From an uncultured bacterium (GTDB lineage Bacteria > Fidelibacterota > Marinisomatia > Marinisomatales > UBA1611), in NCBI GenBank assembly GCA_913020665.1, contig CAJVZI010000001.1:1-64000 (forward strand): a stretch of DNA of 64,000 nucleotides. The letters are read 5' to 3'. Made by a program: the position numbers and the translations under genes. Positions 1 to 9,827 of the stretch are shown here, one piece after another. Every line of letters starts with the position of its first letter. The first letter of the stretch is position 1. The notes below the pieces were generated by a model, which did no database searches, was not told the DNA's origin, and saw only the letters and a list, made by a program, of their open reading frames with translations.

Positions 1-2581
1 GGAGTCTGATATTCTCTTTCATATCATTCGGTACTGGTATCTCACCTACCCAGTTCTTTATTTTAAATTTTCCTGATGCATTTTGTTCAAAAAGATCTTT
101 CTGTGCTATATGTATGATCGTTTGAAATAGCCAGAAAAGTTGACCTCTAGCATCACTTGCATTAAGATCGCCAGTTCTTTTGAGTATTCTATCAGCGCTC
201 TCTTCATCAATTTTTAGACTCTCTGTCAGTATCTTCTTGCAATGTTCCTTGTCAGGCTTTTCTAGTTTGAATACCTCATTATATGCGGAATCGATTGACG
301 GAAACTCCCATCCCGGGTCATCATTATCCTTAAGCCTTTCGGTCAATATGAAAGCGATCTTATTCTTTTTAGATTGATATTTTTCATCTAGAAATTCTTC
401 CATGATGAATTTCAATAGGTCTTTTGAGCTTTGATCGATCCACTGGATGTCGTCAATCAAGAATATGATATTCTTATCTTGGTCATCAAGTAGATTATTG
501 ATCATGTTTAATAGTGCGATCTTTATTTCTCTATCAGAACTTGCAAGATTCTCCTCAGGGCTTAGAGGAGGTAAAAACACACCTGCAATGGGCATGACCG
601 CATTATACACACTGGATATAGCAGATTCTATCTGTTGGTATTTGGCGTTATCTGACCCAAGAAGGTTTATCTTGAAATGACCAGCCAGGGCTTGTTTGAA
701 AATATAGTATGGGTCAAGGTCACTATCTTTTTCTTCCGTATTTTCTGTATCTATAGGGGTCTGACACTGGCCACGTAAAACAACTAAACCTCCTGGTTCA
801 TCTGGGTTTTCTTTGATCTGAAATCTATCGCCATTCTTATTTTTTGTATCTTCAATGATATTATTCGCCATTGCAGATTTTCCCACACCTGAGGGGCCAG
901 ACAACTTTATCGCGATCGAACTATTTTCTTCATTATTTAGGAATTTTTCATAGAAATCTTTTACGACACCATATATTTCAGGAGGAACATAATCATGCCT
1001 GGCAATTAAAGCGGTTAGTCCAGTCAACTCACTATCAATTTCTTCAACCGTATCAGTTTCGATCTCCACTTCCCTTTGCCAGGGTAATAGTTTATTAAGG
1101 TAAAGAACGATCAAAAACATTGCTATTGTAAAAAACGCTGAATAGATCATAAAAAGGAATTCTCCCGTACAAATTGCAAAGCCTATGCCTGCAAAAGACA
1201 AGAACGTGATGAAAAAGTATTTCGGTGAGACAGCGTCTTCTCTTTCATCAAGTGACAACCCTAAAATGAAAGCACTAGCAAGTGCTGAAATAGATAAAAA
1301 GAAAATGAATCCATATAAGCTATCGATCGGTTTCATGACCAGGAGTTCTGAGAAGTAACATACGATACCAAGTGTGATCGCAAGTGCAGAGGCTACTCCT
1401 TTGCCTCGAGACATGAAAAATTCTGAGATCGTACCAAGTCTTACAGAGACGATCTTTAATAAAATAGGTGGTCCAATAAAAATACATATGCCTATAAATA
1501 AGCACCACCAGAACGATACGATCGCAAGGGTCTCTGGCATTGGCTTTAAATATTCAAGAATAGGTAATATCAACAGTGGTAGCATTTTCCCTGTAAAAAA
1601 ATAGAATGCTGCTGCCACAGAGCTAGAAAGATTGATGTCTAGTTTATATTTTCTCCCTTTTGTGCTACCAAAATCAGAAGAGTGGAAAAAACTGTAAAAT
1701 GCTACTGCAAAACAAAGTAGCAGTATATTAAGTACCAGAAACTTGTTAAAGCTTGATGTTCTGTCTCTGCTAAAACCCATAACATGCAGGTTACGTATCG
1801 CTGAATCAGAAGCTCTGTTATAGGCATATGCCTCTGCTAAAAAGAAATGGTCTCCCTCGACAATATCCAATTGCCTTACCACAGCCATTACAAGAGTTGT
1901 GCTGTTAAAACTATCAATGAGCTTATCTTTCATCTCTTTCGTCATAATGGCTTGCTCAAACTTCTCTAGCTCTTCCTCGTTGAATACAGACACGATCTCC
2001 ATTTTATTATGAACAAAATATTTTGAGGACTGGTTGAAGATGTAGAGAGCTTCATTTTCTAACTCTGAATTATTCGGCACACTGGTGAAGACCACATCCA
2101 ACTGTGGTTCCCTTCCCCACTTTCCTGTTATCTCCTCTGACATACTAGCCATTGCAGATGTTGCCGCCATGACCAATGGATCATCTACTAATTCATAGGT
2201 GCCGGTCGCAACAGGATCACTAAAAACAGAGTTCGTAAATAAACGGGTCAGCGGAAAGAAACCATAAAAGGTATCAAACGATAGTGCTATCTGTCCATTT
2301 ATATCCGTTTCTAGCGCACCTACCTTTCTTAATAATTCCTCTCGATCCGCGACTGATAAGGTGTGGCATTCATCGATCAGGTCCGAAGCAGTATCAAGGT
2401 AAACGAGTCCTTTTTCGAATAATTCTACATTACCGCTTTCTGCCATGCCAAACCAATAATAAGTATCAGCGTGCTTTATTGATTCTTTGATGGTACTTAG
2501 AGTATCTACTTTTTCGCTAGAATACCCAAATGAGTTAAATATTAAAAAGGGGAAAAAGAGGTATAAAAGTTTAATTATCAT
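1..2581 (-). CDS. Membrane-anchored AAA_16/STAND-like ATPase with N-terminal signal peptide and multiple TM helices; C-terminus truncated by the window edge
   Basis: Translated by eye from ATG at 2581 (complement): MIIKLLYLFFPFLIFNSFGYSSEKVDTL..., open without a stop to position 1, so absent from the ORF track. Walker A SGPSGVGKSAMAN near 868-905, Walker B IIFLIDDIQWID near 434-472, several hydrophobic segments encoded at about 1110-1780. Confidence 0.85.
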   Translation of the reverse strand, partial: MIIKLLYLFFPFLIFNSFGYSSEKVDTLSTIKESIKHADTYYWFGMAESGNVELFEKGLVYLDTASDLIDECHTLSVADREELLRKVGALETDINGQIALSFDTFYGFFPLTRLFTNSVFSDPVATGTYELVDDPLVMAATSAMASMSEEITGKWGREPQLDVVFTSVPNNSELENEALYIFNQSSKYFVHNKMEIVSVFNEEELEKFEQAIMTKEMKDKLIDSFNSTTLVMAVVRQLDIVEGDHFFLAEAYAYNRASDSAIRNLHVMGFSRDRTSSFNKFLVLNILLLCFAVAFYSFFHSSDFGSTKGRKYKLDINLSSSVAAAFYFFTGKMLPLLILPILEYLKPMPETLAIVSFWWCLFIGICIFIGPPILLKIVSVRLGTISEFFMSRGKGVASALAITLGIVCYFSELLVMKPIDSLYGFIFFLSISALASAFILGLSLDEREDAVSPKYFFITFLSFAGIGFAICTGEFLFMIYSAFFTIAMFLIVLYLNKLLPWQREVEIETDTVEEIDSELTGLTALIARHDYVPPEIYGVVKDFYEKFLNNEENSSIAIKLSGPSGVGKSAMANNIIEDTKNKNGDRFQIKENPDEPGGLVVLRGQCQTPIDTENTEEKDSDLDPYYIFKQALAGHFKINLLGSDNAKYQQIESAISSVYNAVMPIAGVFLPPLSPEENLASSDREIKIALLNMINNLLDDQDKNIIFLIDDIQWIDQSSKDLLKFIMEEFLDEKYQSKKNKIAFILTERLKDNDDPGWEFPSIDSAYNEVFKLEKPDKEHCKKILTESLKIDEESADRILKRTGDLNASDARGQLFWLFQTIIHIAQKDLFEQNASGKFKIKNWVGEIPVPNDMKENIRL

Positions 2582-2695
2582 TATTCATTTTTACGCGTAA
2601 ATGCGTGGTTAATCTAATTGGAGTGATATCTGTTTTTTTTCAGAAAATTTATTAAAGGTTCTTTTCTTGAAAGAGCTAATAAGAATCTATTTATT

Positions 2696-4459
2696 CTACT
2701 CATCTTTCGCGCCTAAAAGTATTTTCTTCAATGCTATGATCAACAGATCTTTTCTTTTGTTATAAAATTCGTCAAAATCTTTGATATCATATGATACGTC
2801 TAGTGGAATATAATTATCTTCTAAATATTCTTTTTTCTCTATCTCACTTTCCATATCTAACCAATCTTTGAACTCCCTTTTGTTTTTTACTCTGTTCTTC
2901 CTTTCTTCAAGCATTTGGAGGTTGGGAATGGTATCTTTTTTTGTTTGCCATTCCTCATATTTATCTCCTTTACCGATTGAACTTAAATGATTAAAAGAGA
3001 AGAAGTAAGTTGGGTGTATATGATCTTGATCAAAGTTCTTTGTGTTATATTCAAATTGTGGGTAAAGAATGCTTAACACGACAAAGGCTTGACGACCTTT
3101 TTTCTTCTGTAGAAGGTCCTCTAGGTCCTCTTCAGTGATCTCGAGTGTCTTGCCTGGAGTATTCAGGTTGGTTTTTAAATGGTCAAAATCAAAAGATTTA
3201 CGTTTCAGTTTAAATCCATCTTCTTTTGAACCTTCCCGAAGATAGCTTCTTAGATTTGCAAGTGCCTGATCGCCATGTGTGCCAAAGAATCCGGTGAGTA
3301 ATGCATGCTGTAAATATTTCTTGAACTGGTTACGTTCCTTGGTTTTGGTATCGCCACCCTTATAAATATGATATACTATAGGGATAACAGAATTTCTGGA
3401 AGTTAGGGTCATTCCATCATAGCCTAACAAATTTAGAATTGATACTGTTTCACTTATCGCAGTGTAGATACCACCCCAATTGGTTTTTATCTCATTGATC
3501 TTTTCTGGTCCAAAACTTCTAACTCTGAAAAGTATAGGATCATCCAAGAGGAATAAACATGTTCTCATTACAAAGTCTATATCAAAATTGAATTTTCTGC
3601 CCTGTTCATTAATGCTTTTCAGAAGGTCTTCGACTCGATCTCGAGCATTTTCCCAACTAGCTGTGATCGTTGACATAAGGAGATCAGTTTTAGATAATTG
3701 AGTACCACCGCTGTTTACTCTGATAAAAATGTCTAATACATCATCTATGCCCATATCCTTTAAAGTAAAACACATCAAGGGATCATCTATTCTGATCCGT
3801 CTATATAAAGTTCTCAATGTCTTCTTTATGACCGGACTATTTGTAGTGACTAATTTTTTATCATGCGCTCTTTCTTTTAATTTTCTATACTCTTCGTCAA
3901 TTGATGAAGCATCCTCCCAAGATAAGACCTCATTTACTTTGTACCATAGTTTGTCCGGTTGGTTACTTTGGTCAGTATCAGGAAGAAACTTGAATTCATA
4001 CTTAAAATCTTCACCTGTTCTAGGCAAAAGGTTTAAAAAGAGTACTCGTTTTGGATATGCTTCAGGATTATCAAATCGTTTGCGAGGTGTTTTATACGTG
4101 TATGTACCATTTAGAGCTATGTTCAATGATGTCAATCGCTGTTGACCGTCTAAAACACTTACAATACTTTTTTTGCTCGAAAGAGATGCTTTTTGGTTGC
4201 GACTATACCTTGTGTCATAATGTTTGATAAAATTATAAAAAACATTACTGTTTATGGCCGTTTGATCATTTAACTCCCATAGCAAAAAAGTACCTATTGG
4301 GAAACCTTGCATTATCGAATCAAAAAGCCCCTCGATCTGCGGGGTATCCCAAACAAATTTTCTCTGTAGAGCTGGTAGAAATAGCTCATTCTTTCTGATC
4401 ACTTCTACAGTCTCTGCTATGGTTTGACCGCTATAACCTTTTTTACGTCTAATTCCCAT
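2696..4459 (-). CDS. DUF262 / DUF1524 (HNH-like) family protein, GmrSD-like
   Basis: N-terminal LPALQRKFVWDTPQIEGLFDSIMQGFPIG and VLDGQQRLTSL (DUF262 DGQQR motif); C-terminal DQDHIHP...IPNLQMLEERKNRVKNKREF (DUF1524/HNH-like). Confidence 0.85.
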   Translation of the reverse strand: MGIRRKKGYSGQTIAETVEVIRKNELFLPALQRKFVWDTPQIEGLFDSIMQGFPIGTFLLWELNDQTAINSNVFYNFIKHYDTRYSRNQKASLSSKKSIVSVLDGQQRLTSLNIALNGTYTYKTPRKRFDNPEAYPKRVLFLNLLPRTGEDFKYEFKFLPDTDQSNQPDKLWYKVNEVLSWEDASSIDEEYRKLKERAHDKKLVTTNSPVIKKTLRTLYRRIRIDDPLMCFTLKDMGIDDVLDIFIRVNSGGTQLSKTDLLMSTITASWENARDRVEDLLKSINEQGRKFNFDIDFVMRTCLFLLDDPILFRVRSFGPEKINEIKTNWGGIYTAISETVSILNLLGYDGMTLTSRNSVIPIVYHIYKGGDTKTKERNQFKKYLQHALLTGFFGTHGDQALANLRSYLREGSKEDGFKLKRKSFDFDHLKTNLNTPGKTLEITEEDLEDLLQKKKGRQAFVVLSILYPQFEYNTKNFDQDHIHPTYFFSFNHLSSIGKGDKYEEWQTKKDTIPNLQMLEERKNRVKNKREFKDWLDMESEIEKKEYLEDNYIPLDVSYDIKDFDEFYNKRKDLLIIALKKILLGAKDE

Positions 4460-4475
4460 CTTTCATTCCTATCTA

Positions 4476-5021
4476 TTAATCAAGAACAAATTTCATTTGG
4501 CCATTATAGATGTCGCTCTCGTTTATCCAATCAAAATAATAATAATCCAGAATTAATGTGTCACCAACCATGATCTTAACTGGTGCTATCATGTTCGATA
4601 CCTCACCATCTGCGTTACTTACCGATGTAATATTTGAAGTTGGAACTTCCATTCCACTAAAACCAGTAATATAGGTTGTATCATAAGAAACCCATACAAG
4701 GTCATCTGTCAAGCCACGGTGAATGTAATAACCTAACGTATCACCCAACTCCCAGAATAAGTTCGACTCCCAATAGAATTTTATAAATTCTGCTGGAATA
4801 TTATCTTTATACGCAATTCCTCTAACTCTATAGAGTGTCTGCCAGTTGAATGGGTCTATGCTTAGGTGGTAATAACCATTTTGGTCTTTTGTGATCCCAG
4901 TGTCTTCATATATGATCTCGAAACTGTAATTAGAAGCTTGAAACAGATCATCCTCTACCTGATCAGAACAACCAATAAAAATTATATAAAAGGTCAGTAA
5001 AAATTTTGTTCCTCTAAACAT
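4476..5021 (-). CDS. Putative lipoprotein, unknown function
   Basis: N-terminal MFRGTKFLLTFYIIFIGCSDQ resembles a lipoprotein signal with lipobox-like IGC. Confidence 0.6.
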   Translation of the reverse strand: MFRGTKFLLTFYIIFIGCSDQVEDDLFQASNYSFEIIYEDTGITKDQNGYYHLSIDPFNWQTLYRVRGIAYKDNIPAEFIKFYWESNLFWELGDTLGYYIHRGLTDDLVWVSYDTTYITGFSGMEVPTSNITSVSNADGEVSNMIAPVKIMVGDTLILDYYYFDWINESDIYNGQMKFVLD

Positions 5022-5051
5022 TGTAAACTTAATTTACATAAATGTTTGTAA

Positions 5052-5087
5052 AAAATAAAAGGCCTCTATAAAGAGACCTTTTATTTT
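5052..5087 (-). terminator. Rho-independent-like, potentially bidirectional terminator hairpin
   Basis: Inverted repeat AAAATAAAAGGcCTCT-ataa-AGAGaCCTTTTATTTT directly downstream of the 5137..5703 gene on the minus strand. Confidence 0.75.
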
Positions 5088-5136
5088 ATATATATTTATA
5101 ATATTAGATATAATATTAAATATCTAAAGTAATACT

Positions 5137-5703
5137 TTACTCTTTTGGTGCAACGCTAGAACTACCTTTTATTCGGTCGATGGCCTGATCTAATGCATCA
5201 AATGCCTGCCGAGCTTTAAATTCATTATAGAGCGCTTCTTCTTTCTTCGCTTCTGATCTTGCGGCAGCCTTTGCCTCTTCTCTGGCCTTATTCGCATCGT
5301 AAGTTACCATAACAAAGACCCTATCTTTGAAGATCTCTGTTTTTTCAATGGTACATCCTTTTAACGTGGTATTCACCAGCGATTTTGATACAGATTCCGT
5401 GAATTCTGTTGCGCCTGCCTCGGCGCCCATGCCTGATGCCTGCATGTGATCATTTAAAGCAGAATTAACAGTGGTCTCTACAGCTCTTGCCACCTCTACT
5501 CTAGCGCGCTCCGTAGCTACTTGTTTGGAAAGATTAAATTGCGGACGTAGTGCATCTCCAACACCTACAAACTTATCTTCAAACTTTGGAGGGTTTAGAT
5601 ACCACTCTGGAAGATCTTTATTTGATAAAGGTTTTGGCTTGGACCCAGCACACCCAAAGAAAATTAACATTGCTATTAAAGTGATAAGATTAGTTTTGTA
5701 CAT
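5137..5703 (-). CDS. LPP20-family-like lipoprotein
   Basis: Lipobox FFGCAGSKP; LPEWYLNPP...VGVGDA...A..RARVEVARAVE pattern typical of LPP20 lipoproteins. Confidence 0.7.
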   Translation of the reverse strand: MYKTNLITLIAMLIFFGCAGSKPKPLSNKDLPEWYLNPPKFEDKFVGVGDALRPQFNLSKQVATERARVEVARAVETTVNSALNDHMQASGMGAEAGATEFTESVSKSLVNTTLKGCTIEKTEIFKDRVFVMVTYDANKAREEAKAAARSEAKKEEALYNEFKARQAFDALDQAIDRIKGSSSVAPKE

Positions 5704-5801
5704 AAGCCCCTCAATAATATTTTGTTTTACATAAACAAGTGTTTAATAAATATAACACTATTGTCTCAAAATTGTTCCTTTATATTTATCTCTCTAGATG
5801 A

Positions 5802-7052
5802 TCAATCATTGTGAAATAATTTTTCATAATAATTATCTGTCATTTCATGGTCCATTGAACTAATAAAACCTGAGAAAGAAAAATAGCTGACCATACGGTC
5901 AATATCTTTCATCCAAAATGGTAAATATTTTGGCTTATTGATGAGTCCTTCTTTTTTCATCTTAAGCACAATCGGTATATCATTTAGGTCTATTTTCCCA
6001 GTAAACAATATCTCTAGTTCATTTAATTTGCCTTTATTTACAGCAGCCCTAAAAAGATTATGAACTCTGATCATACCATCAAGGTATACAATATCCTTCG
6101 TGAATGGAGCACCTCCTGATACTACACCGCCTCTAAACACCCTGCGTGCATTTTCAAAGGCATCTGTTTTCAATCTTGTTCTATCCTTAAAAAATCTGTA
6201 GACATCTATAAAACTTGCTCCATCGATCGCCATCTGGATCGCAACCACACGGTCTGATATACGATTCATCCGTTCGATATCAATACAACCTGTGATAAAC
6301 TCTGAAAAAACAGCAAGTCCTTCTTGTGTTTTGGTAACAGCACCATAATTTGCTCCTAGGAGCTTGATCTTATCTTGCGCTCTTCCATTTAAAGATGTTG
6401 CAACATGTACTAATGCCTCATGATTTATAAGTTGGTCGACATCTTTTTTTGTAAAACTTGCTCCTTTCCTTAACCTTATCCTCTTTGAACTTGCGGTAGC
6501 TTTAGCAGAAATATTATCAACCACTAAAATTTCTGGACTTTCATTACCAAAAATACCTTTGATCTTTTTTTCCATCATTTCACCAACCTCCTTGGCAGTC
6601 ATAAGATCCTTATTACTGACCCTGGAACTGTTTTGATAATATTCCATAACAGAAGAAAATTTATTAGCAAGATCCAGTGGAGTTGTTTTTCCATCACGCA
6701 GTTTACCCTTCGGTAATCCGTATATATTTGAAGATATCTTAAAAAACTCTTTTTTACCACAGTGGCTGATCAAATTCATACCAGCTTCTATATTATGAAG
6801 TTTTGTTTTTAACCATTCATCAAAAGGGGTATCACCCAAAAGCGCCATAGCCTTATCTAGTCTATGGCGTACTGGAGCACCATCAAAAGTGGGGTATGTA
6901 ATATTTGGTAGTTTTGCTGATCCTGATCGGAAAAAATTATATCGTATAGATGAGGGCCAATTCAAATGGCTTAGTATCCTTACTTTTCTGCTTGCTTTAT
7001 AGAGGATATTCGCAAGCTTTATAAGTCTGAGCTTGTCTTTTTGATCCAACAT
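5802..7052 (-). CDS. DUF1704 / QEGLA-motif protein (putative metallopeptidase fold)
   Basis: NHEALVHVATSLNG (HExxxH) followed by TKTQEGLAVFSEF (QEGLA motif). Confidence 0.8.
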   Translation of the reverse strand: MLDQKDKLRLIKLANILYKASRKVRILSHLNWPSSIRYNFFRSGSAKLPNITYPTFDGAPVRHRLDKAMALLGDTPFDEWLKTKLHNIEAGMNLISHCGKKEFFKISSNIYGLPKGKLRDGKTTPLDLANKFSSVMEYYQNSSRVSNKDLMTAKEVGEMMEKKIKGIFGNESPEILVVDNISAKATASSKRIRLRKGASFTKKDVDQLINHEALVHVATSLNGRAQDKIKLLGANYGAVTKTQEGLAVFSEFITGCIDIERMNRISDRVVAIQMAIDGASFIDVYRFFKDRTRLKTDAFENARRVFRGGVVSGGAPFTKDIVYLDGMIRVHNLFRAAVNKGKLNELEILFTGKIDLNDIPIVLKMKKEGLINKPKYLPFWMKDIDRMVSYFSFSGFISSMDHEMTDNYYEKLFHND

Positions 7053-7059
7053 ATTTGAC

Positions 7060-8352
7060 TTACTTGATTATTTTACCTATCAGCTCGTATTCATTTGCTT
7101 CAAGGATCTCTACATCATTGAATGTACCGACCTCAGCAGTGTTCTTTATATGTATAATATTATCTATCTCTGGAGAATCATACTCTGAACGACCAACACT
7201 TACCTCACCTTCACTCTCATCGACAATCACTTTTAATGTCTTGCCAATGAAAGACTCATTTTTTTCTAAACTGATCTCATGCTGTATTTCGAGGATCTCA
7301 TTCTTCCTGTTATCTTTTACTTTCCTAGGAATGTCATCTTTTAGATCAGCAGCTAAAGTACCCTCTTCTTCTGAGTAAGTAAAAATGCCGAGCCGGTCAA
7401 AACGTATTTCTTCTACAAAATCTTTAAGCGTGTAATAATCATCTTCTGTTTCACCTGGATGACCAACAATAAGTGTAGTACGTAGTGCAATATTTGGCAC
7501 TGCCTCTCTTAACCTAGATATCCTATTTTTGATCCCATCCTGACCTAGTCCTCTTCTCATTGCTTTGAGCATATCATCAGACGCATGTTGGATGGGCATA
7601 TCTAGATAGTTACATACTTTATCACAATTGGCGATCGCATCAATGATACGTTGGGATAAATGGGCAGGATGAGCATAATGAACACGGATCCATTCTATGC
7701 CATTTATTGTATTCAATTCTTTCAGAAGATCACTAAGGTAAACCTTTTTTTCCAGATCCCATCCATACGAAGTTGAATCCTGAGCGATCACTAGTAATTC
7801 TTTGGTCCCATTTTCAGCCAAACGTTCTGCCTCGCCCATGATAGATGATATGGTCCTACTTTTTTGTAAACCTCGCATGATTGGGATACTGCAAAAAGAG
7901 CATCCATTATCACATCCTTCAGCTATTTTGATATAAGCATAATGATTAGGGGTCATTAATGAACGAAAAAATAGCGGGTCATCCTTAGCAAATTCTTTTC
8001 CTGTTAAAAATGAAACGATCTGTTGATGATCATTGCTACCAAATATCCTGTCTACTTCCGGTATCTCTTTTTTGAGCTCTTCTGGATATCTTTCAGATAG
8101 GCAGCCCATAACAACTAATTCTTTTAATGAACCGGTCTTTTTCATTTCTGCTGCCTGCAGAATAGTGTCCACTGATTCTTCTCTAGCTATGTCTAAAAAT
8201 CCACAAGTATTGACAACAATAGTGTCCGCCTTTTCAGGGTCTTTTGTGATCGTAACATTGGTTTTGTCCAATCCTCCCAAAAGTATCTCAGAATCAACAA
8301 GATTCTTAGCGCAGCCTAAACTTATGAGATTTAATGTCTTTTTATTTTTCAT
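7060..8352 (-). CDS. rimO: Ribosomal protein uS12 methylthiotransferase RimO (radical SAM)
   Basis: N-terminal LISLGCAKNLVDSE, radical SAM CDNGCSFCSIPIMRG, C-terminal TRAM-like region. Confidence 0.95.
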   Translation of the reverse strand: MKNKKTLNLISLGCAKNLVDSEILLGGLDKTNVTITKDPEKADTIVVNTCGFLDIAREESVDTILQAAEMKKTGSLKELVVMGCLSERYPEELKKEIPEVDRIFGSNDHQQIVSFLTGKEFAKDDPLFFRSLMTPNHYAYIKIAEGCDNGCSFCSIPIMRGLQKSRTISSIMGEAERLAENGTKELLVIAQDSTSYGWDLEKKVYLSDLLKELNTINGIEWIRVHYAHPAHLSQRIIDAIANCDKVCNYLDMPIQHASDDMLKAMRRGLGQDGIKNRISRLREAVPNIALRTTLIVGHPGETEDDYYTLKDFVEEIRFDRLGIFTYSEEEGTLAADLKDDIPRKVKDNRKNEILEIQHEISLEKNESFIGKTLKVIVDESEGEVSVGRSEYDSPEIDNIIHIKNTAEVGTFNDVEILEANEYELIGKIIK

Positions 8353-8359
8353 GATAATT

Positions 8360-9244
8360 TTAATTATTCTCCAACCCCAATAAACTATCTACATATGATA
8401 TTGGATCAAAAGGTTCGAGGTCTTCTAAACTTTCTCCAACCCCAATAAATTTAACTATAATTTCAAGCTCATCATAAAGAGGGAAAACGATCCCTCCACG
8501 CGCTGTTCCGTCCAACTTGGTCAATATTGCACCATCAAGCGTATGTTGCTTATTGAATTCTTTCGCCTGCACCAAAGAATTCTGACCAATACAGGCATCT
8601 AGAGTAATAAGTGGCCTAACGTTAAATTCTGAAAATCTTGTATCAATAACCCTATACATTTTATCTAATTCAGACATAAGGTTGGTGCTAGTGTGCAAGC
8701 GGCCTGCTGTATCAACTATGACTATGCCACTGCCTCTGGAGCTTGCAGATTCTAATCCATCAAAAAGCACTGATACAGGTTCACTACTATTTTCATTACA
8801 GATCAATCGGCAACCTACTCTATCGCTCCATACCTTAAGTTGATCTACAGCTGCCGCACGATATGTATCTGCAGCCACTAGAGTAACATCAAAACCAGAT
8901 GTTTTATACATATTTGCTAATTTAGCTGCCGATGTGGTCTTGCCAGATCCATTTACACCTACTATCGGTATGACGCATGGGATCTTATCTATATTCAAAT
9001 CGGTCCGGTCAGGCAATAATTCTACAAGTTTATCCCGAACAATCTTTGTAAGATCTTTACCAGAGTATCCATTAACTAGATCTATTACCACCTGGACGGT
9101 ATCATATCCCATATCCGTTTGAAGGAGGTTTTCTTCAAGGTTATCTAGATCGTCAGAAGAAATTCCCTTACCCATAACAGCATTTAATGCCTGGGATATT
9201 TGTGATCTAGATCTAGAAAGTGCTTTGAATAATTTACTTAACAC
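8360..9244 (-). CDS. ftsY: Signal recognition particle receptor FtsY
   Basis: SRP GTPase motifs GVNGSGKTTSAAKLA, DTYRAAAVDQLK, DTAGRL, TKLDGTARGG, and FIGVGE..EDLEPFD at the C-terminus. Confidence 0.95.
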   Translation of the reverse strand: MLSKLFKALSRSRSQISQALNAVMGKGISSDDLDNLEENLLQTDMGYDTVQVVIDLVNGYSGKDLTKIVRDKLVELLPDRTDLNIDKIPCVIPIVGVNGSGKTTSAAKLANMYKTSGFDVTLVAADTYRAAAVDQLKVWSDRVGCRLICNENSSEPVSVLFDGLESASSRGSGIVIVDTAGRLHTSTNLMSELDKMYRVIDTRFSEFNVRPLITLDACIGQNSLVQAKEFNKQHTLDGAILTKLDGTARGGIVFPLYDELEIIVKFIGVGESLEDLEPFDPISYVDSLLGLENN

Positions 9245-9827
9245 TACCAGTTCTAATGGATATGATAAATTGTTTAAGGTACTGGCCCATACTGATAATT
9301 AGTAAAAAGGTCGCGCTATAGATGGATGTCATTTTTAACCAAGGTAGTGCAGAGAATTCAAATATGTGTAAAAATACACCTAGAGCAGTTATGCCTGTGG
9401 CCCATTTCCCCCACCAATTAGCATGAAGGATCAGGTATCCATAATTCATACAATAGATCGCAAATGCTGCAATGACCATATGTCTTAAGAGATAAAAATA
9501 GAAGAACCATGCGGGAAAACTCCCAATCCCGACAAGGTAGACCAACACAGATATGATAACGATAAAATCTGCTGTTGGATCGATCCATTTTCCAAAATGT
9601 GTTACTGCTTGTGCCCTGCGTGCAAAATATCCATCTAGGGCATCTGATAATATCGCCAGTAATATCAAAATACCTGTTATCCAATTCCATTCAGGATATG
9701 CCATAGAATAGATTATTGGAATGGCTGAAAAAGCTCGGAGTAAACTAACTAGATTTGCAAGGGTGAGTACCCTTGTAGGATCATTTATTATGCGATCTTT
9801 GAGATTTGGTCTTTTCTTTTGTTCCAA
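9234..9827 (-). CDS. CDP-alcohol phosphatidyltransferase family protein (PgsA-like)
   Basis: D(x2)DG(x2)AR(x8)G(x3)D-type signature: SDALDGYFARRAQAVTHFGKWIDPTADF. Probable TTG start at 9827 (LEQKKRPNL) preceded by GGAG; the ORF-track start at 9890 is in-frame upstream. Confidence 0.8.
   Translation of the reverse strand: MEQKKRPNLKDRIINDPTRVLTLANLVSLLRAFSAIPIIYSMAYPEWNWITGILILLAILSDALDGYFARRAQAVTHFGKWIDPTADFIVIISVLVYLVGIGSFPAWFFYFYLLRHMVIAAFAIYCMNYGYLILHANWWGKWATGITALGVFLHIFEFSALPWLKMTSIYSATFLLIISMGQYLKQFIISIRTGSVK

Noticed and set aside
180-2490. Small plus- and minus-strand ORFs listed in the first 2.5 kb
   Set aside because: All overlap the single large open minus-strand frame that runs off the left edge and carries Walker motifs.
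3729-4145. 138-aa plus-strand ORF
   Set aside because: Antisense to the DUF262 gene, whose frame has clear conserved motifs.
9418-9690. 90-aa minus-strand ORF in the track
   Set aside because: Lies entirely within the phosphatidyltransferase gene in another frame; no family-like sequence, so a shadow ORF.
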